DNA of 64,000 nucleotides from Dolomedes plantarius (GCA_907164885.2 OU015493.1:117400193-117464192), one strand, 5' to 3'. Counted from the stretch's first letter, positions 22,030 to 34,005 are shown. The notes: generated by a model not told the origin, from the sequence alone. Translations and numbers: made by a program.

Positions 22030-22640
22030 CCCAGTCAAAATAGGTTTTATGGCTAAAAAAAAATATGAAAGTTTTGAAAATTGGTGTAGATATTTTTTAG
22101 GCATGCTAATGAATATGCTAAAAGTCTCCACCCATCAGACATGAGCTTTCGCCGCCATCTTGGAAAATGTGTACACCTTTTTTTGTTTTTTGCAAGTAAC
22201 TTGACAAACATTGATTTTATGTAAAAATTTTGAATTTAAAAGTTGAAGAGCACTAAATTGTGAACATAAACGTCATTTACATTCTTTTTATAAGTTGAAC
22301 ACGAAAAAAGGTAATTGACTTTGAAAGGAGTGAACCATCACGTCTCGGACGCGGATACGCGGGTCCTCCCAATAGCGATGGGAGGATGACCCGCGCATGT
22401 GCGCCAGTCTTGTATACTCACGTTTGTCAAATCTCTGCATATCAAAGCTCAAGAGAAAGTTGCAACAACACCCAATCCATTGTTATCAGGTTGTATTGTG
22501 AGGCTTGGTGGATACTATATTTTTATGTCATACTTAAGCTGTATTGGGTACATAATAGCTGGAGGTGATTTAAAATAAATATTAACTGTGATGTACGTAA
22601 CTACATCAGTAGAAAAAATGTTGCCTGGCCATGCATACGG
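22030..22640 (+). repeat. Left terminal inverted repeat of the 3.7-kb element
   Basis: Pairs with 25120-25734. Includes CATGCTAATGAATATGCTAA, the inverse of a segment near 25640, and CGCGGATACGCGGGTCCTCC, the inverse of a segment near 25395. Confidence 0.85.
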
Positions 22641-23465
22641 TAAAAAATAAAAAAAATCCTAGCTCATTTATCTACCCAAACATCTTCAACAAAACTAATT
22701 TTTTACACCATGGACATATCTGATCTATCGGCCCAGTGCGGGTTTTATGTAATTTATTATTCAGTGGACTATAAACTTTAATAACACAACAAATTTAGTA
22801 GAAAAATGCGGAGTCGCTCAATTGCGATACGAGGCCTATGACGGTCGAAGAAGCACTCTACAAAAAACGTGGTTACAGTCAGCGGAGACAGATGACGCGT
22901 TGGTGGCGCCAACATCTGATTTCAAAGCAATAATCTCCATGGGCTGTTTAGAGATTATGAAGGCTTTTTTGTGTTTTTGCAAATAACTTGGAAAATATTA
23001 ACTTTTATGTTAAAAAAAGTAATACGAAAATTAAAGAAAATTAAATTGTGTACAATAAATATTAAATATATTTTGTTGTAACCCTAACACGTACAAATAT
23101 ATTGACTATTAAATGCGCGTTGATTATGTAGGTAGCGTCCAAGTCTCACTGCAGGTGCTTTCCTTTGAATTATCTCCACTCCCTCATTGCGGCATTCTTT
23201 AAACACAAGAAAATAGACTTTGATGTGTTTGGTAAGTAGATAATTGATCATTATTAATTTTATAAACGAATGTAATAAACTTGGATGTATTCACTACCGT
23301 ATTTTCATTGTGTATAATTTTTTAAGCTTGCCTACTTTATGGTTGACGTGCTTTTTTTGGTACGGGATTGTTCGCGTCGTCAGTCAGATCATCTATGGGG
23401 CAGCTAGCATCACTTCATTCTTCAATTCTTTTTATTGGATCGTCATGATCTACACGGCAATAACT

Positions 23466-25170
23466 TCAGTGGGGTATGTCTTTGTGACATACTCCATTGC
23501 AGTTATTGCAGGGCGTTGTGCAGTTGATGCCTGCTTTCCGACACACGCATCTTACTTCCCAGTCAGTCTTGCTGTTGCAAAACACTATTCTTAAAACTGA
23601 ATCGGGAGCCACTGCATCCATAGTTGTGATGGGCACGACGGTTTTCTCCTGACGTTTCCAGTCCCACACTTCAGGATTCAATTCATTCCCAAACCACTTC
23701 TGCACTTGGTGATACAACCGAAAGGAAAGTAGCCTGGCTTCCTCTTCAGTTGAGAGAAGAGACGAAATGTATGGTTTTATTTTAGTGTTAAATTTTGCGA
23801 AGCATTTGTACCTAAACTTATTTAGGGACTGTTCACAGAAATGTGCTCCATACCAGATCAGAAAAAAACATTCTCCTGCTTGAACCATCATAGTGCGATG
23901 AGTTGCATTTATTAATTATTGTCACGTTGTCTTCCATATCTTTAATTTGGAACATTTTTATGCAAAGTTTCTTTCCTTTGTTGAATGCTGCAGAAGTAGT
24001 ATCACATCCACTGAACGCATGTAGAAAAAGGATACTTTGGTAAGTCCCGATGATTATATTTCATTTGATGAATATATTTTTTTCTTTGATTTCCCTTTGC
24101 GTGGTTTGACAGGGAAAATGTCTTTTTTCTGTAGAAGTGAGGGCTGTTAATAGAACCATGTGGTCAACATCTTCCCCGATGGTTACAACGATGTTTTTAC
24201 CAGAACATGCTTCAATAATAGCAGTATTTATAATGAGAATGTCGGCGGCGTCATTACTTTGTCGGAATCGAATCCCGTTGTTTCCCAGCTCAGCTGATAG
24301 AATGCTGATCAATTCCCTCTTATTGTTTTCATTTGAAAGGATCTATTATTGTTGAACAGTAACTCGCATGTTTCCATCAAAATTTATGTCTACAGATTTT
24401 TTCACTATAGACCGTATATTTTGTTCAATTTTTTTTGTGTGTTAGTGGTGTTGAATTAGCCATTCAAAGGGAGTATACTGCTGGTACCATAATGCGTTTT
24501 TATATAGCTAACTTAATTTATGCAAACTGCCGAAAAAGTTAATTGTGTTTCCCATTTGACGCAGTGTAGGTGAAAACCACTGTCCACAATGTTGACGCAG
24601 TTCAGGACGTTAAGGTTTTAATTTGGAACTTCAAAAATGTCGTGCATGGCCAATGTCGTTGTCACTCGCATAACAATTTCATTAAATAGACCCAACGGAA
24701 AAGGAGCTAATTCATATTCTAAATAAAATGTTAGGTCTTCGTCGGTTTTTAGCAATCGCTATCCTCTGAAAAAGCAACAACGGGTTTACTACTTATATTG
24801 AAACCGTTTCTTTCACCGTACAATTGACGGTGATCAAGCTTTCATAAGGTCAACCATTTCAGAGTAGTGAACCCAGAGGGATGCGGTGGGGCCATTCTCT
24901 TTCAACTGCTACAAAGTTATCCTCATTTTAATCTCTTATACGATGGCTCGTATATGAGTATGTCCGTTTACGGTTTCTAGTGATAGCAGTTCAGTAGCAA
25001 AATCTCTAAACAGCTCATGGAGATTATTGATTTTGAAATCAGATATATCCATGGCGTTAAAAATTATTTTTGCTAAATCTGTTTGGGTAATTAAATTAGC
25101 TAGGACTTTTCTAGTGTATGCATAGCCAGGCAACATTTTTTCTACTGACATAGTTGCATACATCAAAGTT
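23466..25170 (-). pseudogene. PIN-like nuclease / CXC-tailed transposon protein, broken
   Basis: Minus-strand gene starting inside the right inverted repeat (ISDFKINNLHELFRDFATELL), then GPTASLWVHYSEMV, PLGLFNEIVMRV, and a segment ADILIINTAI, then VVTIGEDVDHMVLLTAL that resembles the acidic core of PIN/FEN-like nucleases. Next comes LFLHAFSGCDTTSAAF, close to the HAFTGCDTTSA motif common in uncharacterised invertebrate transposon proteins. The end has RLYHQVQKWFG, VPITTMDAVAPDSVLR and a cysteine-rich tail (CVCRKAGINCTTPCNNCNGVC). At least three stops or frameshifts occur. Shares the CXC-tail architecture with the gene at 10547-12909. Confidence 0.65.
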
Positions 25171-25734
25171 AGTATTTATTTTTACCCACCTCCAGCCATT
25201 GTGTACCCAATACAGCCAAAGTATGACATAAAAATATAGAATCCACCAAGCCTCACAATACAACCTGATAACAATGGACTGGGTGTTGTTGCAACTTTTT
25301 CTTGAGCTTTGATATGCAGAGATTTGACAAACGTGAGTATACAAGACTTTTGGCGCACATGCGCTGGTCATCCTCTCATCGCGATAGGGAGGACCCGCGT
25401 ATCCGCGTCCTAGACGTGATGGTTCGCTCCTTTCAAAGTCAATTATATCTGTTCGTGTTCGACTTGTAAAAAAATGTAAATGACGTTTTTGTTCACAATT
25501 TAATGTTCTTTAACTTTTAAACCAAATTTTTTACATAAAATCAATATTTCTCAAGTTACTTGCAAAAAACCAAAAAAGTGTACACATTTTCAAAGATGGC
25601 GGTGTAAGCTCAAGTCTGATCGGTGGGGACTTTTAGTATGTTCATTAGCATGCCTAAACAAACATCTCCACCAATTTTCAAAACTTTCATATTTTTTTTA
25701 GCCATTCGTCAAAATCAGGTCTATTTTGACTGGG
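25120..25734 (-). repeat. Right terminal inverted repeat of the 3.7-kb element
   Basis: Inverse of 22030-22640; ends CTATTTTGACTGGG next to BEL/Pao sequence. Confidence 0.85.
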
Positions 25735-26149
25735 GTAGTAGTGCAAATGCCACGACGAACGAAGAATCTTTTTAAAGTAGCAATCAAAGCATCAGAGCTT
25801 AAATCGGTGAGAATTTCTAAGTGTATCGCTCGAGTGGAAAAACAAGCAAATATTGCAACATAAACTCTATTTAACATACCTTTACGTTGATTTTTATATT
25901 TTATGTAAAATGGGCCACATGGATCAATAGCGGTATTGGTAAAAGGAGAAGAAACTGTGACTCTTTCCTTTGGCAACGATGCCATTATTTGTTCTTCAAT
26001 TTTGGGTTTTTCTTTGAAACATTTAATGCATTGGAGTACGACTTTTCTATCATTATTTCTCCTATTTAATGGCCAATACTCTTGTCTTACGAGATGAAGT
26101 AAAGTTTGAGAACCAACATGCAATTTTTTTAAATGGAAATATTCCATGA
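25735..26149 (-). pseudogene. BEL/Pao integrase core (remnant, part 2)
   Basis: Minus-strand peptide MEYFHLKKLHVGSQTLLHLV, EYWPLNRRN, CIKCFKEKP (the H2C2 zinc site), SPFTNTAIDPCGPFYIK with the first catalytic aspartate, then FACFSTRAIHLEI and LKRFFVRRGIC. It ends where the 3.7-kb element inserted; the next codons reappear at 22029. The Helitron 26150-27047 separates it from part 1. Confidence 0.88.
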
Positions 26150-27047
26150 TAATATATATATATATAAAATGCGTAGGTATGCGGCACAAAAATCGACGAT
26201 ATTTGTACACTCAGAATGGCAACGGCTGCAACTACCGGATGTAATTGTTAGCGGCCTTCCGCAATTTAAAACCATGTGTGTGCAGAGGCGACATTATTTT
26301 GTTAAAACCGCTGATGGTTTGACAAAATATGTCCAGACCTATCAAATCCAGTGCTTAGTCATGGGCAGTTGTATGTACTAGGTTTATCTAGAGTCCGTTC
26401 TATTGATTCCATCACTGTAATATCTCCTACTTCTGAAATACTCAACTGTGTATATCAAGAAATTTTATGAATATCAAAGTTGTAATCCACACTATATTTT
26501 AGTACTTGCTGAATTTTTACTCCATTTTTAAGTGAAGAAATTTTCCCAACAATTTAATATTTGATACGATTAAGTGGAGATATCTGAATTGTGAACAATA
26601 GTACGTACAGAGAGTGAAATAATTCACACTATATTTTAGTACTTGCTGAATTTTTACTCCATTTTTTAAGTGAAAAAAAATTTCCCCAACATTTCTTACT
26701 TGATGTAATGATAAAGTGTAGATATATTAATTTTGGAAAATTGTACATACAGAGAGGGATGAAATTTTTCAAATCATTAGTGTTGGGTCTCTCAGTCTTA
26801 TCTTTAACTCTGTTCTGAAAAAATGGAAATTCACATTTTTTAATCACGATGTTTTAGAATCAGCCTTATAGTGAATTTAGCAATGATTATAAATTTTTTG
26901 GCTGAGCTCCCATTACCCCTTAACAACTTATATTTATGATGACAGGTAATGGTAACGTTCCTTAGATACTATGTTACTTTCAGTTGAGTTGTTTTGCAAA
27001 TGAAAATATAAAACTAAAAGCGACCATGCTGGTCACGCAGCGGCTAG
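26150..27047 (+). mobile_element. Non-autonomous Helitron, family 1, copy 2
   Basis: Starts in a TATATATATATAAAATGCG tract followed by TAGGTATGCGGCACAAAAAT and ends CAGCGGCTAG after a hairpin that now reads GCGACCATGCTGGTCAC. It sits inside the BEL/Pao integrase, whose codons continue on both sides. A partial internal duplication (ACTTGCTGAATTTTTACTCC occurs twice, near 26510 and 26645) makes it longer than copies 1 and 3. Confidence 0.82.
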
Positions 27048-27242
27048 TATTGGTTAGTCTATGATCTCGTGGCAGCAAAATTGGGTGTTTTTGACTAAAT
27101 GATAAATCAGAATAAACAAGTCTGCCACCAACATGAATGAGATTATCCTCATCCAGAAAAATATTTAAATTACTTAATTTACTCCTCTTAAGAATTTCCA
27201 TTCTTTTTAAGACATTAATTTTTATTATAAAATTCATTTACC
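27048..27242 (-). pseudogene. BEL/Pao pre-integrase segment (remnant, part 1)
   Basis: Minus-strand SNLNIFLDEDNLIHVGGRL, then SQKHPILLPRDHRLT, the conserved LDxxxLIRVGGRL and HPILLP segment just before the integrase zinc site. The RT and gag that should lie further right are absent; the element is truncated at 27242 against the MADF-bearing sequence. Confidence 0.85.
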
Positions 27243-27294
27243 TGTCAGTCGTCAACATCTGCAATTCAGACTGACGACACTTTACCGCAACAAA

Positions 27295-27510
27295 ATGGCT
27301 GAAAGTGTAGACGCAGAACTTTTAATAGAGGAAGTTAAAACGTTTAGTGAATTGTAGGATATTAAATTTGAAAAGTACCACGACAAAAATCTTAAATGGT
27401 GTGCTTGGATAAGAATTTGCATCAGTTTGTATCCAGATTTCGAAGAAAAAAAAAACCCAAAAAAAGAAGAAATTTTTAAGGACAGTTATAAAATTATTGT
27501 TAAAAAATAA
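27295..27510 (+). pseudogene. MADF-domain remnant
   Basis: From an ATG the frame reads ELLIEEVKTFSEL, a TAG, then DIKFEKYHDKN and KWCAWIRI before a lysine-rich end and TAA. The spacing of L-I-E-x-V, L-x-D, Y and W fits the amino half of an MADF (Myb/SANT-like) domain. MADF proteins are often the second gene of PIF/Harbinger transposons; no transposase was recognised nearby. One internal stop shows decay. Confidence 0.5.
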
Positions 27511-28030
27511 TAAAACAATGTCAATTTTAATCAAAACATATTTCATATAAATTTACATTACTCATATTTCAGTGTCGTATTGATTTTTGATGTTTTCTCA
27601 AATGTAAATAGATAAAAATAGCAGAGCATAGCAGTAAATAACTTAATTAAAAATGAAACACAAATCTAAACAATATGCTAAAAAGCAAAAATTAAACATA
27701 CTTTTCGATTTATTAAACTTTTATTAATTATTTAAATTTAATAACGAACTTCCCATTTCAATTTAGGAAATAATAAAACAATATCAATTTTAATCAAAAT
27801 GTATTTCACATAAATTTACATCAGTCTTATTCTGGTGTTGAATTATTTTTTTAATCCATTTTTTCTAAAACCACTTGAAATTAAAATAATAGAGCATAGC
27901 AGTAAATTACATAATTAAAAATTAAACACAACACCAAACAATTAAAATTTGATTAAGTAGAAAGCAAAAATTAAACCATTTATTGAATTTTAACATATTT
28001 ATTGTTATTTTTTAAATATAACAACAATCT
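27506..28030. repeat. Tandem duplication, unit about 260 bp
   Basis: AATAATAAAACAAT(G/A)TCAATTTTAATCAAAA occurs at about 27508 and 27768. AGAGCATAGCAGTAAAT and TATTTAAAT...AACTTCCCA also recur with the same spacing. Two diverged copies, AT-rich, non-coding. Confidence 0.8.
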
Positions 28031-28925
28031 TCCCAGTTGACACTTTTTCCATTCGCATTTATTGTTAAATGCATTCATTTTGCCATGACAGTTTTCCAAT
28101 ATCGATAATGAAGTAGTCAGCACATGTATTTCTTATCTGATTTAAGTTGATCCCTCCTTGATTTTAACACTCATTTTGGTAAGTTTGCACTGTTTCATTC
28201 GGAAGTAATTAAAAAACTTTGATTCCTCATTACACAATTCTTTATATAACAAAAAAATGTCCCTTTTATTAATCATGAACTCACCAGTGGGTGGACCCAA
28301 TAACTTCTTTTCCTAAATTTTAGATACTTATTAACTAAGTAAGAAAACAAAACTCTTTTTCTCGAGTACACTTCAAATTCCATAGCTTGACTCCTACTGT
28401 TTAAATTCCATCATTTAAAGGGCTGATCTGTCACGTAAATTTCACGGAACAGCCAAAACCGCAAGGGATTCTCCTGTAGTGTGAATTGAAGGCTGCGGTA
28501 TCGGTACGAATTCGCAACGGCACCGAATATCTCGTGTGCACCGAGCCGAAACCTCGGTGAGCCGAGATAAGAAGAAAACATCGAGGCACACCGATATAAC
28601 TAGATATAAGCATCGGGAGTTTTGTGAAGAACAGTCTCCATTCCCTTTCAGTACTCTGTTCTGTGAATCCAGCTCACCAATCCGCTGCAGGAATGTTAAC
28701 CGGGGAGTATGGCATGCTGATTATTTTATGTTCTACATATTTGTTAAAGTTTTGTTTAAGTTTGAAGTTTATTAAAGCTGTTAAAAGTTCTAGTTTTGCA
28801 TTTCTTGTTCCACATTACACACCGTATGAGAGAGTCGACAACTTAAAAATCTTCATTTAATCTATTCAGTTCGTTTATGTAAATATGTACAAGTCAATAC
28901 TTGCCAATTATAGTTTTCTTTCCAG
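28031..28925. other. Unassigned sequence
   Basis: No gene accepted. The GC-richer patch at 28480-28580 (CACCGAATATCTCGTGTGCACCG region) partly resembles 21325-21385, so both may be pieces of an unnamed dispersed repeat. Confidence 0.3.
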
Positions 28926-29053
28926 GCACTAATCGCCAATCTAACCGCAATTTGTCGGGATCGGAACTAAATCCGATGTCTGAAGATCTTCATGCAAATA
29001 TTCTAGATATGGAACTTTCCGAAAGACTGGAATATGAGGCTATGATTGATTAG
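28926..29053 (+). CDS. Possible terminal exon, unidentified
   Basis: A strong acceptor (TTATAGTTTTCTTTCCAG) opens a frame that takes two bases and then runs about 41 codons (TNRQSNRNLSGSELN ... LSERLEYEAMID) to a TAG. The acidic, helical end looks like coding sequence rather than chance. No upstream exon in matching phase was found, and no AATAAA lies close after it. It could belong to a host gene or to a transposon accessory gene linked to the MADF remnant. Confidence 0.38.
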
Positions 29054-29324
29054 ATCAATTAAAGAGAATGCGCAAAAATTGTTAATGCAAAACACTTTGT
29101 TAATTAAATTTTCCAATTTTTCAAATTACGTATTTCGTCGATGATTACTAGACCTTCCTTAAGAATATATCTCAAAAATTAAATAAACTACTTTATTCTT
29201 CTCGTATTCCAAAATTTCACCTATTCTCAAGTCTTGTATATTTTATTAACCATTGGGCCCTTAGCAGGGCAAAAATTTGAAATGCAGAATTCTTTTAACT
29301 CCAGCAAGTTATGTCTATCAAAAT

Positions 29325-29530
29325 CAGTGATTCTCAACTTTTTTTGTCACGGTACACTTTTAATAATTTAAAAATTTGGCGGCACACTAACCATAATATA
29401 AATTTGAAAGGATTTTACTTGGATAATTTATTGATTTACCTATAATATTTTTTGTAAAGATAGCATACAAAATAATTTGCAGTGGCGGCACACTTCAAGA
29501 ATCTCGCGGCACAGTGGTTGAGAATCAATG
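29325..29530. mobile_element. hAT-type MITE
   Basis: Ends CAGTGATTCTCAACTT and GTGGTTGAGAATCAATG, the familiar hAT terminus. Inner GGCGGCACACT blocks also repeat. The eight-base flanks ATCAAAAT and ATCTAAAG agree at six positions, a decayed 8-bp target duplication. No coding capacity. Confidence 0.85.
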
Positions 29531-29832
29531 ATCTAAAGGGACCGTAGTAAAAGCAAATTCGAGTTATTAATACACATACGTAAGGAATTTCTTTGTCTAT
29601 TACGCGTTACGGTTTTAAAAATAAAACTTTTAATAATGATTTGTGACAAAACTGCCTGTTTAGGTTAACGTTGATATGAGTAAATCCAATATCACGGCTA
29701 CCCATCAAACTGAATAAGTACAATCTTTATTTTAGAACATTTTTTTTAAATCTTTGAAGTCTTAAAGATCATAAAATAGACACTGCAGTAGTGTAACATT
29801 GAACAATGGAAGTAATATTATTTGAAATTTTA

Positions 29833-30580
29833 CGGGTGGTCAAAATGAAAGTCAGACTTTTGTTATAGCGGCAGTAGTTAAACACCCACATCTTAAAGAT
29901 TGCGCCAGTAGATCACGTTGTATGTTACGAAACAAGCTGCCATCGTCGGAAAGTATCAGTGTGCTGTTTGGACGTGAAGGTTACTAACTACCGTCATGAG
30001 ATGGATTCGTCCAAACAGACCCAGCGAGCGGTTATTAAATTTCTGACGACAGTAGGTGTTTGTGAATCCAAAATTTATCATCCTATGAAGGATGTACGTA
30101 TATGGGCACAGGTATCTGACACAGTGTTCAAAGGATTTAGTGAATTTTATAAGGAACGTGTAGGCATGGCGCATACCGAGACCTACTGAAGCACACTTGA
30201 CCATCAACGTGGAATCTCGATTGCTGCGTGGGCAAGATTTGTGTGATTAAGCTGGAAGGTCCTCAACTCTTCATTCTATAGTTTCAACCTCTGGCTTAGC
30301 GACTTCCACGTCATCGGCCCTCTAAAAAAGGCACTCAAGGTTTAGTAATGATGCAGATGTCCGGGACCCGTTCAGGACTAGTTCTTCAGACGACCACGAA
30401 CGTTCTTCGCTCAAGGTTGTCTAAATCTAGTGAGGTGCTGGGACACTTCTTGAACCGACAAGGCGATTATTTGTAGCGATATAAAGCTCGTGTATGACTA
30501 TTACTTCCTGTATGTTGACATATTCCAAAAGATAAACCTTACAGAAAAATCAAGTGTATCAGTTTCATTTGGACAACCCT
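29833..30580 (+). mobile_element. Internally deleted mariner transposon
   Basis: TA-flanked ends CGGGTGGTCAAAATGAAAG and TTTCATTTGGACAACCCT. Inside, near 30001, MDSSKQTQRAVIKFLTTVGV matches a mariner transposase amino end. Near 30290, readings such as DFHVIGPLKKALKV, FFRRPRTFFAQG and LVRCWD match the carboxy end. The middle of the DDE core is missing and stops are frequent. ORFs at 29956-30207 on both strands are part of it. Confidence 0.8.
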
Positions 30581-30838
30581 TATATATCATTGCTTAAAAA
30601 TCGCGGAATATTTCGAAATAATGATTATACTTTCTGTTCGGATAATTCTCTTTATTTTCTCAAGATTCTTTATCATATTGCAATCTATAAACACAGAATT
30701 ATTCTCTAGGACGGCGTTCTAATTTAAATGGTAAGAAATATGCATAACTTTCTATCGTAAAGCACCTTATAGAGAATTACCACTTCTACCCAGACTTGGG
30801 TGTATATAATTTGAAGTGGCACTCTAAAGAATTAGATT

Positions 30839-31019
30839 ACTTTCGGGCGCCAGTATAGAGTTTTATGCTAAGGGGCACTTTACTTGAATTAGATTCAAAC
30901 ACAGTTCTAATTTAATTAAAATATTTATTTTACAGTGGCACATATTACTTTGCTTTTCAACATAAGCATGCGTACTACTAGTACGAGCTATATAAACATT
31001 CATGCAGGGCAATACAATT

Positions 31020-31056
<37 letters not shown>

Positions 31057-31406
31057 GGTATAACTACTACACAAGCAATGAAAAATAGAACTTGAGATAC
31101 TCACAGACTCTACAGAAAGTCGATCAGCAATGCTGCTTCGTAAACTTTGGGCCTAACAATCTCTCGCGTAGGTTAGCATAAACCTAGCTCATCCTTCAAC
31201 ACTTCCTTTCACTTCCTTAACACTTCCATTCATCTCCTCGATTTCCTCAACACTTCGTAGCTCCCTTTCACTTCTTCTCTTTAATCTAGCTGCTTGGTAT
31301 TTATACCAACAGCGTATTCCGCAATTAGCATATCTTAAGCGGCTTCTTTAACTTTATTCACATAAAAGTTCGATTATTTTGAATCGAATCTTATGTAAAC
31401 CTTACA
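30839..31406 (-). repeat. Left LTR (3' LTR of the minus-strand element)
   Basis: Same sequence as the right LTR except for a longer (TA)n tract at 31021-31052 and point changes. Contains AGCTATATAAACATTCATGC, a possible TATA region when read on the plus strand. Confidence 0.82.
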
Positions 31407-31949
31407 TTGGCCTCCCTCGAAAAAAAATTAGATAGCTGATGTCTGAATGGCTTCAACTAGCAAATTGAAAACGCGTGCTGGTCTGACATTTTACATAATG
31501 GGTGGCAAAGCCAAAAAACCTTCCACACGTTGTGTGGGGAAAAATCGCCACTCCCATTTTACAAAACTATACACCGAAGGGTCCTAGTGACACCAACAAA
31601 TGGTGGATTTGCAGAGTTGCGGATACCGGGCTGGCCAACTGCACCTTAGAAAATCTATTTTAGTGAAAAGTGTCAACACAATTGCACAGCAAGACGTTTC
31701 TTGTCTGTTTGTAGCTGCTCTCCCACAATTTATAGTGCACAGGTGTTATGTTTTGTGAAGTTAGTACATTAGTTAGTTAGTTATTATCTGTACGCAGTTT
31801 GTATTTTTCCCTATTCACTACATGTCCCATTCAAAAATTTATAAAACAACAGTATGCCTTTTTTTGTTCAGTGGCTGACCCTTTTCCTCTCAAAATTTTT
31901 TTCACAGCATATACACTTGTGAACTTTAAACCAGTTTGGTTCGATTTTA

Positions 31950-33249
31950 TTAAAGGGTGGGAGATAGAATAATAAAGTTGATACAAGACTTGTTCCTCAT
32001 GAATGCAGCAACTTCCTCGCACCAGTCTGTCCATTCCGTGGAACCTCTCTTGATGGTCGCAGTCCTAGTAAAGGGATTTGTTAACCGTGTGGATATCCTT
32101 CGTGCAGCAGGGCGTCGGAACTGAGGCTCTGGTCTGGCTTGACGAAGGACAGGAATTCTATTGGGAGGGGGCTCTTTCTGGGCGGCTGGGATCTTTCGTT
32201 TCCTATACTTGTTCACAGGGTTTTTAGAATTGTCATACTTTCTTTTGATAACCTTGTGTACCTTATCTGTGACACATTGATCCTTTGATAGAGGTTTTGC
32301 AGTACACACTTTACCTTTCTGCGTACTTTTGAGAGTATCGGCATTAGATTTTAATGTAGATTCTATTTTTTCAAACTTATACTCCGCACCAACGTGTTAA
32401 GTTACTGGCTTTATCTCGCCATTTATGATAAGTTTACGATTTTTTTCGCTGCTTGTTTCATATTTTTTAACAAACTGGCACTGTTTTTCGTCTTTTTGCG
32501 TAACCGACTTATTGTTTACCGACTTAATTACTTCAATATTAGCAGTTTTAATGCTGGAACCTGAAGGCTTTTTTTTCTCGTTTTTTATCCCCCTTAACTT
32601 TAGTTTTATCCTCTTTTGACGAAAAAGTCTCTTTAAAACTTGCTTCATCAGCATCGTTATCATTTAAATTCTTTAATATCGTTTCAGTTTTGGGAAGATT
32701 AAGTTTTTCGCACCCTTGCGTTTTAATGCTAACTACGTCTAGAACTTCCGAAGCATCAGCTGAACTACTTACAGTATAACTCTGTGACGAACCTTCATTG
32801 TGCTTCTCGGTCTGGTTTTCATGCACTTTATTTAAGATCATATTATCAACCTGGTCTACAGCATCCTCATTCGGCTGGGAACTTGAAACGATAACATCAT
32901 TACCTAGCGAGTTACTACGATCGTTTAAAGCATCTTTATTATCGTCGACTAATAAGTTTTCACTAACTTCCGTAACACATGCTTCGTCATCTACTAAATT
33001 TCCTTCATTAAGAGATGTGTGAATATCATCTAAAATACCAGGTATAGCATTAATAGAAGTACCAGATGATTTATTTTCTAAACCACTAGCATTAGTATTG
33101 GCACTACTTCCAGGAAATTGCACTGGAATTACCGCATTATTCCACCTAGGCTCACTTTCTTTATTAGCCACAAAAATACCTCGATTTTCACTATTCTCAA
33201 AATCAAAATACTGGTTACTGCTCTTACAAGTTAAGACATTTTTCAACAC
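31950..33249 (-). pseudogene. Additional ORFs of the gag-only element, unidentified
   Basis: Two ORF regions downstream of gag on the minus strand. 32548-33249 encodes about 233 residues that are acidic and Ser/Asn-rich, ending in a lysine-rich KGDKKREKKA, with no domain I recognise. 31950-32309 encodes about 119 residues rich in Arg, Pro and Lys (KYRKRKIPAAQKEP, RRPAARRISTR) with a TEWTDWCEE end. Between them lies a lysine-rich segment in a third frame. These may once have been one long protein. No protease or RT motif is seen. Confidence 0.45.
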
Positions 33250-34005
33250 AGTTTTTACAGGTTGGATGATATCATGAAAATAACTTGCCAGTGCACGTAA
33301 GGTGCTTGCACATTATTTACTTTAAGTGCACTAATTTCACTATAAGGCCGTGAGCTTCTATTATTTCGCCCGCGATACTGGTTTCGCTGTTGGTTTGAAA
33401 CTCGCGAAAAATTTTGGCGGGGAGGGGGAATAAAACTTCTCGTACTCGAGTGAGGGTAAGAGGTAGCGAAGAAATGCCAATTTTCATGTTTAGCCAAAGC
33501 TTGAAGGAGGGTAACCTTGCTTGTAATATTTTGATAATCCAAAAAATCTTGAACACTTGGCTTCAAACACTGGATAACTATTTTTAAGATTACCGCTTCC
33601 GTCACCCCTTCTAAATATTCCTCCCACTTGGAAATCTTTTCCATAGCAAAATGTAACGCAGACTGACCTTCACGTTGCCTTAGCGAATAAATTTCAGCTT
33701 CAATTTGACTTTGATTAAAGGTCTTTGGAAAAACGCTAAGAAACTGTTGCTTGAATGACGAATATTCAAAAATCAGATTACTGCTTTGTATACACGTGTA
33801 CCACTGAAATGAACTACCTCTTAAAGCGGCTAGAGCAATTTTAAGTTTGTCCCCCTCAGTGGTGCATTATTGCTGAAAGTAATGCTCAATTTTCTTTAGA
33901 AATTGGCTTGAGGGGCCGCCATTGATGGTGGCTTCGAATGGCGCAAATTGCTGAACCATAATTACCCTAGGAAAATTTCCAGCAGGGTTTTTTCTTATTT
34001 CATAC
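33250..34005 (-). pseudogene. Retrotransposon gag of the gag-only element
   Basis: Minus strand, apparently from the ATG near 34005. Includes VMVQQFAPFEATINGG, LKIALAALRGSSFQWY and YSLRQREGQSALHF, the layout of the retrotransposon gag helical domain (A-x-x-x-L-x-G-x-A-x-x-W like). Then an Arg/Asn-rich tail (NQYRGRNNRSSRPYSE) follows and a frame change near 33250. A stop near 33867 interrupts it, so it is inactive as read. Confidence 0.65.

Larger units (their letters stand above)
22030..25734 (-). mobile_element. 3.7-kb element with ~610-bp inverted repeats and PIN/CXC gene
   Basis: Ends CCCAGTCAAAATAG and CTATTTTGACTGGG. The arms 22030-22640 and 25120-25734 match over about 610 bases with scattered differences; both encode the same meaningless ORF (22386-22568 plus, 25111-25371 minus). 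It interrupts a BEL/Pao integrase. Flanks CTATAC and CTACTAC (minus strand) are only an imperfect duplication, so target-site length is unclear. The single gene reads on the minus strand. Confidence 0.8.

Noticed and set aside
22386..25371. Two near-identical ORFs (22386-22568 plus, 25111-25371 minus)
   Set aside because: They are the two arms of an inverted repeat; stops and frame differ and no domain is visible.
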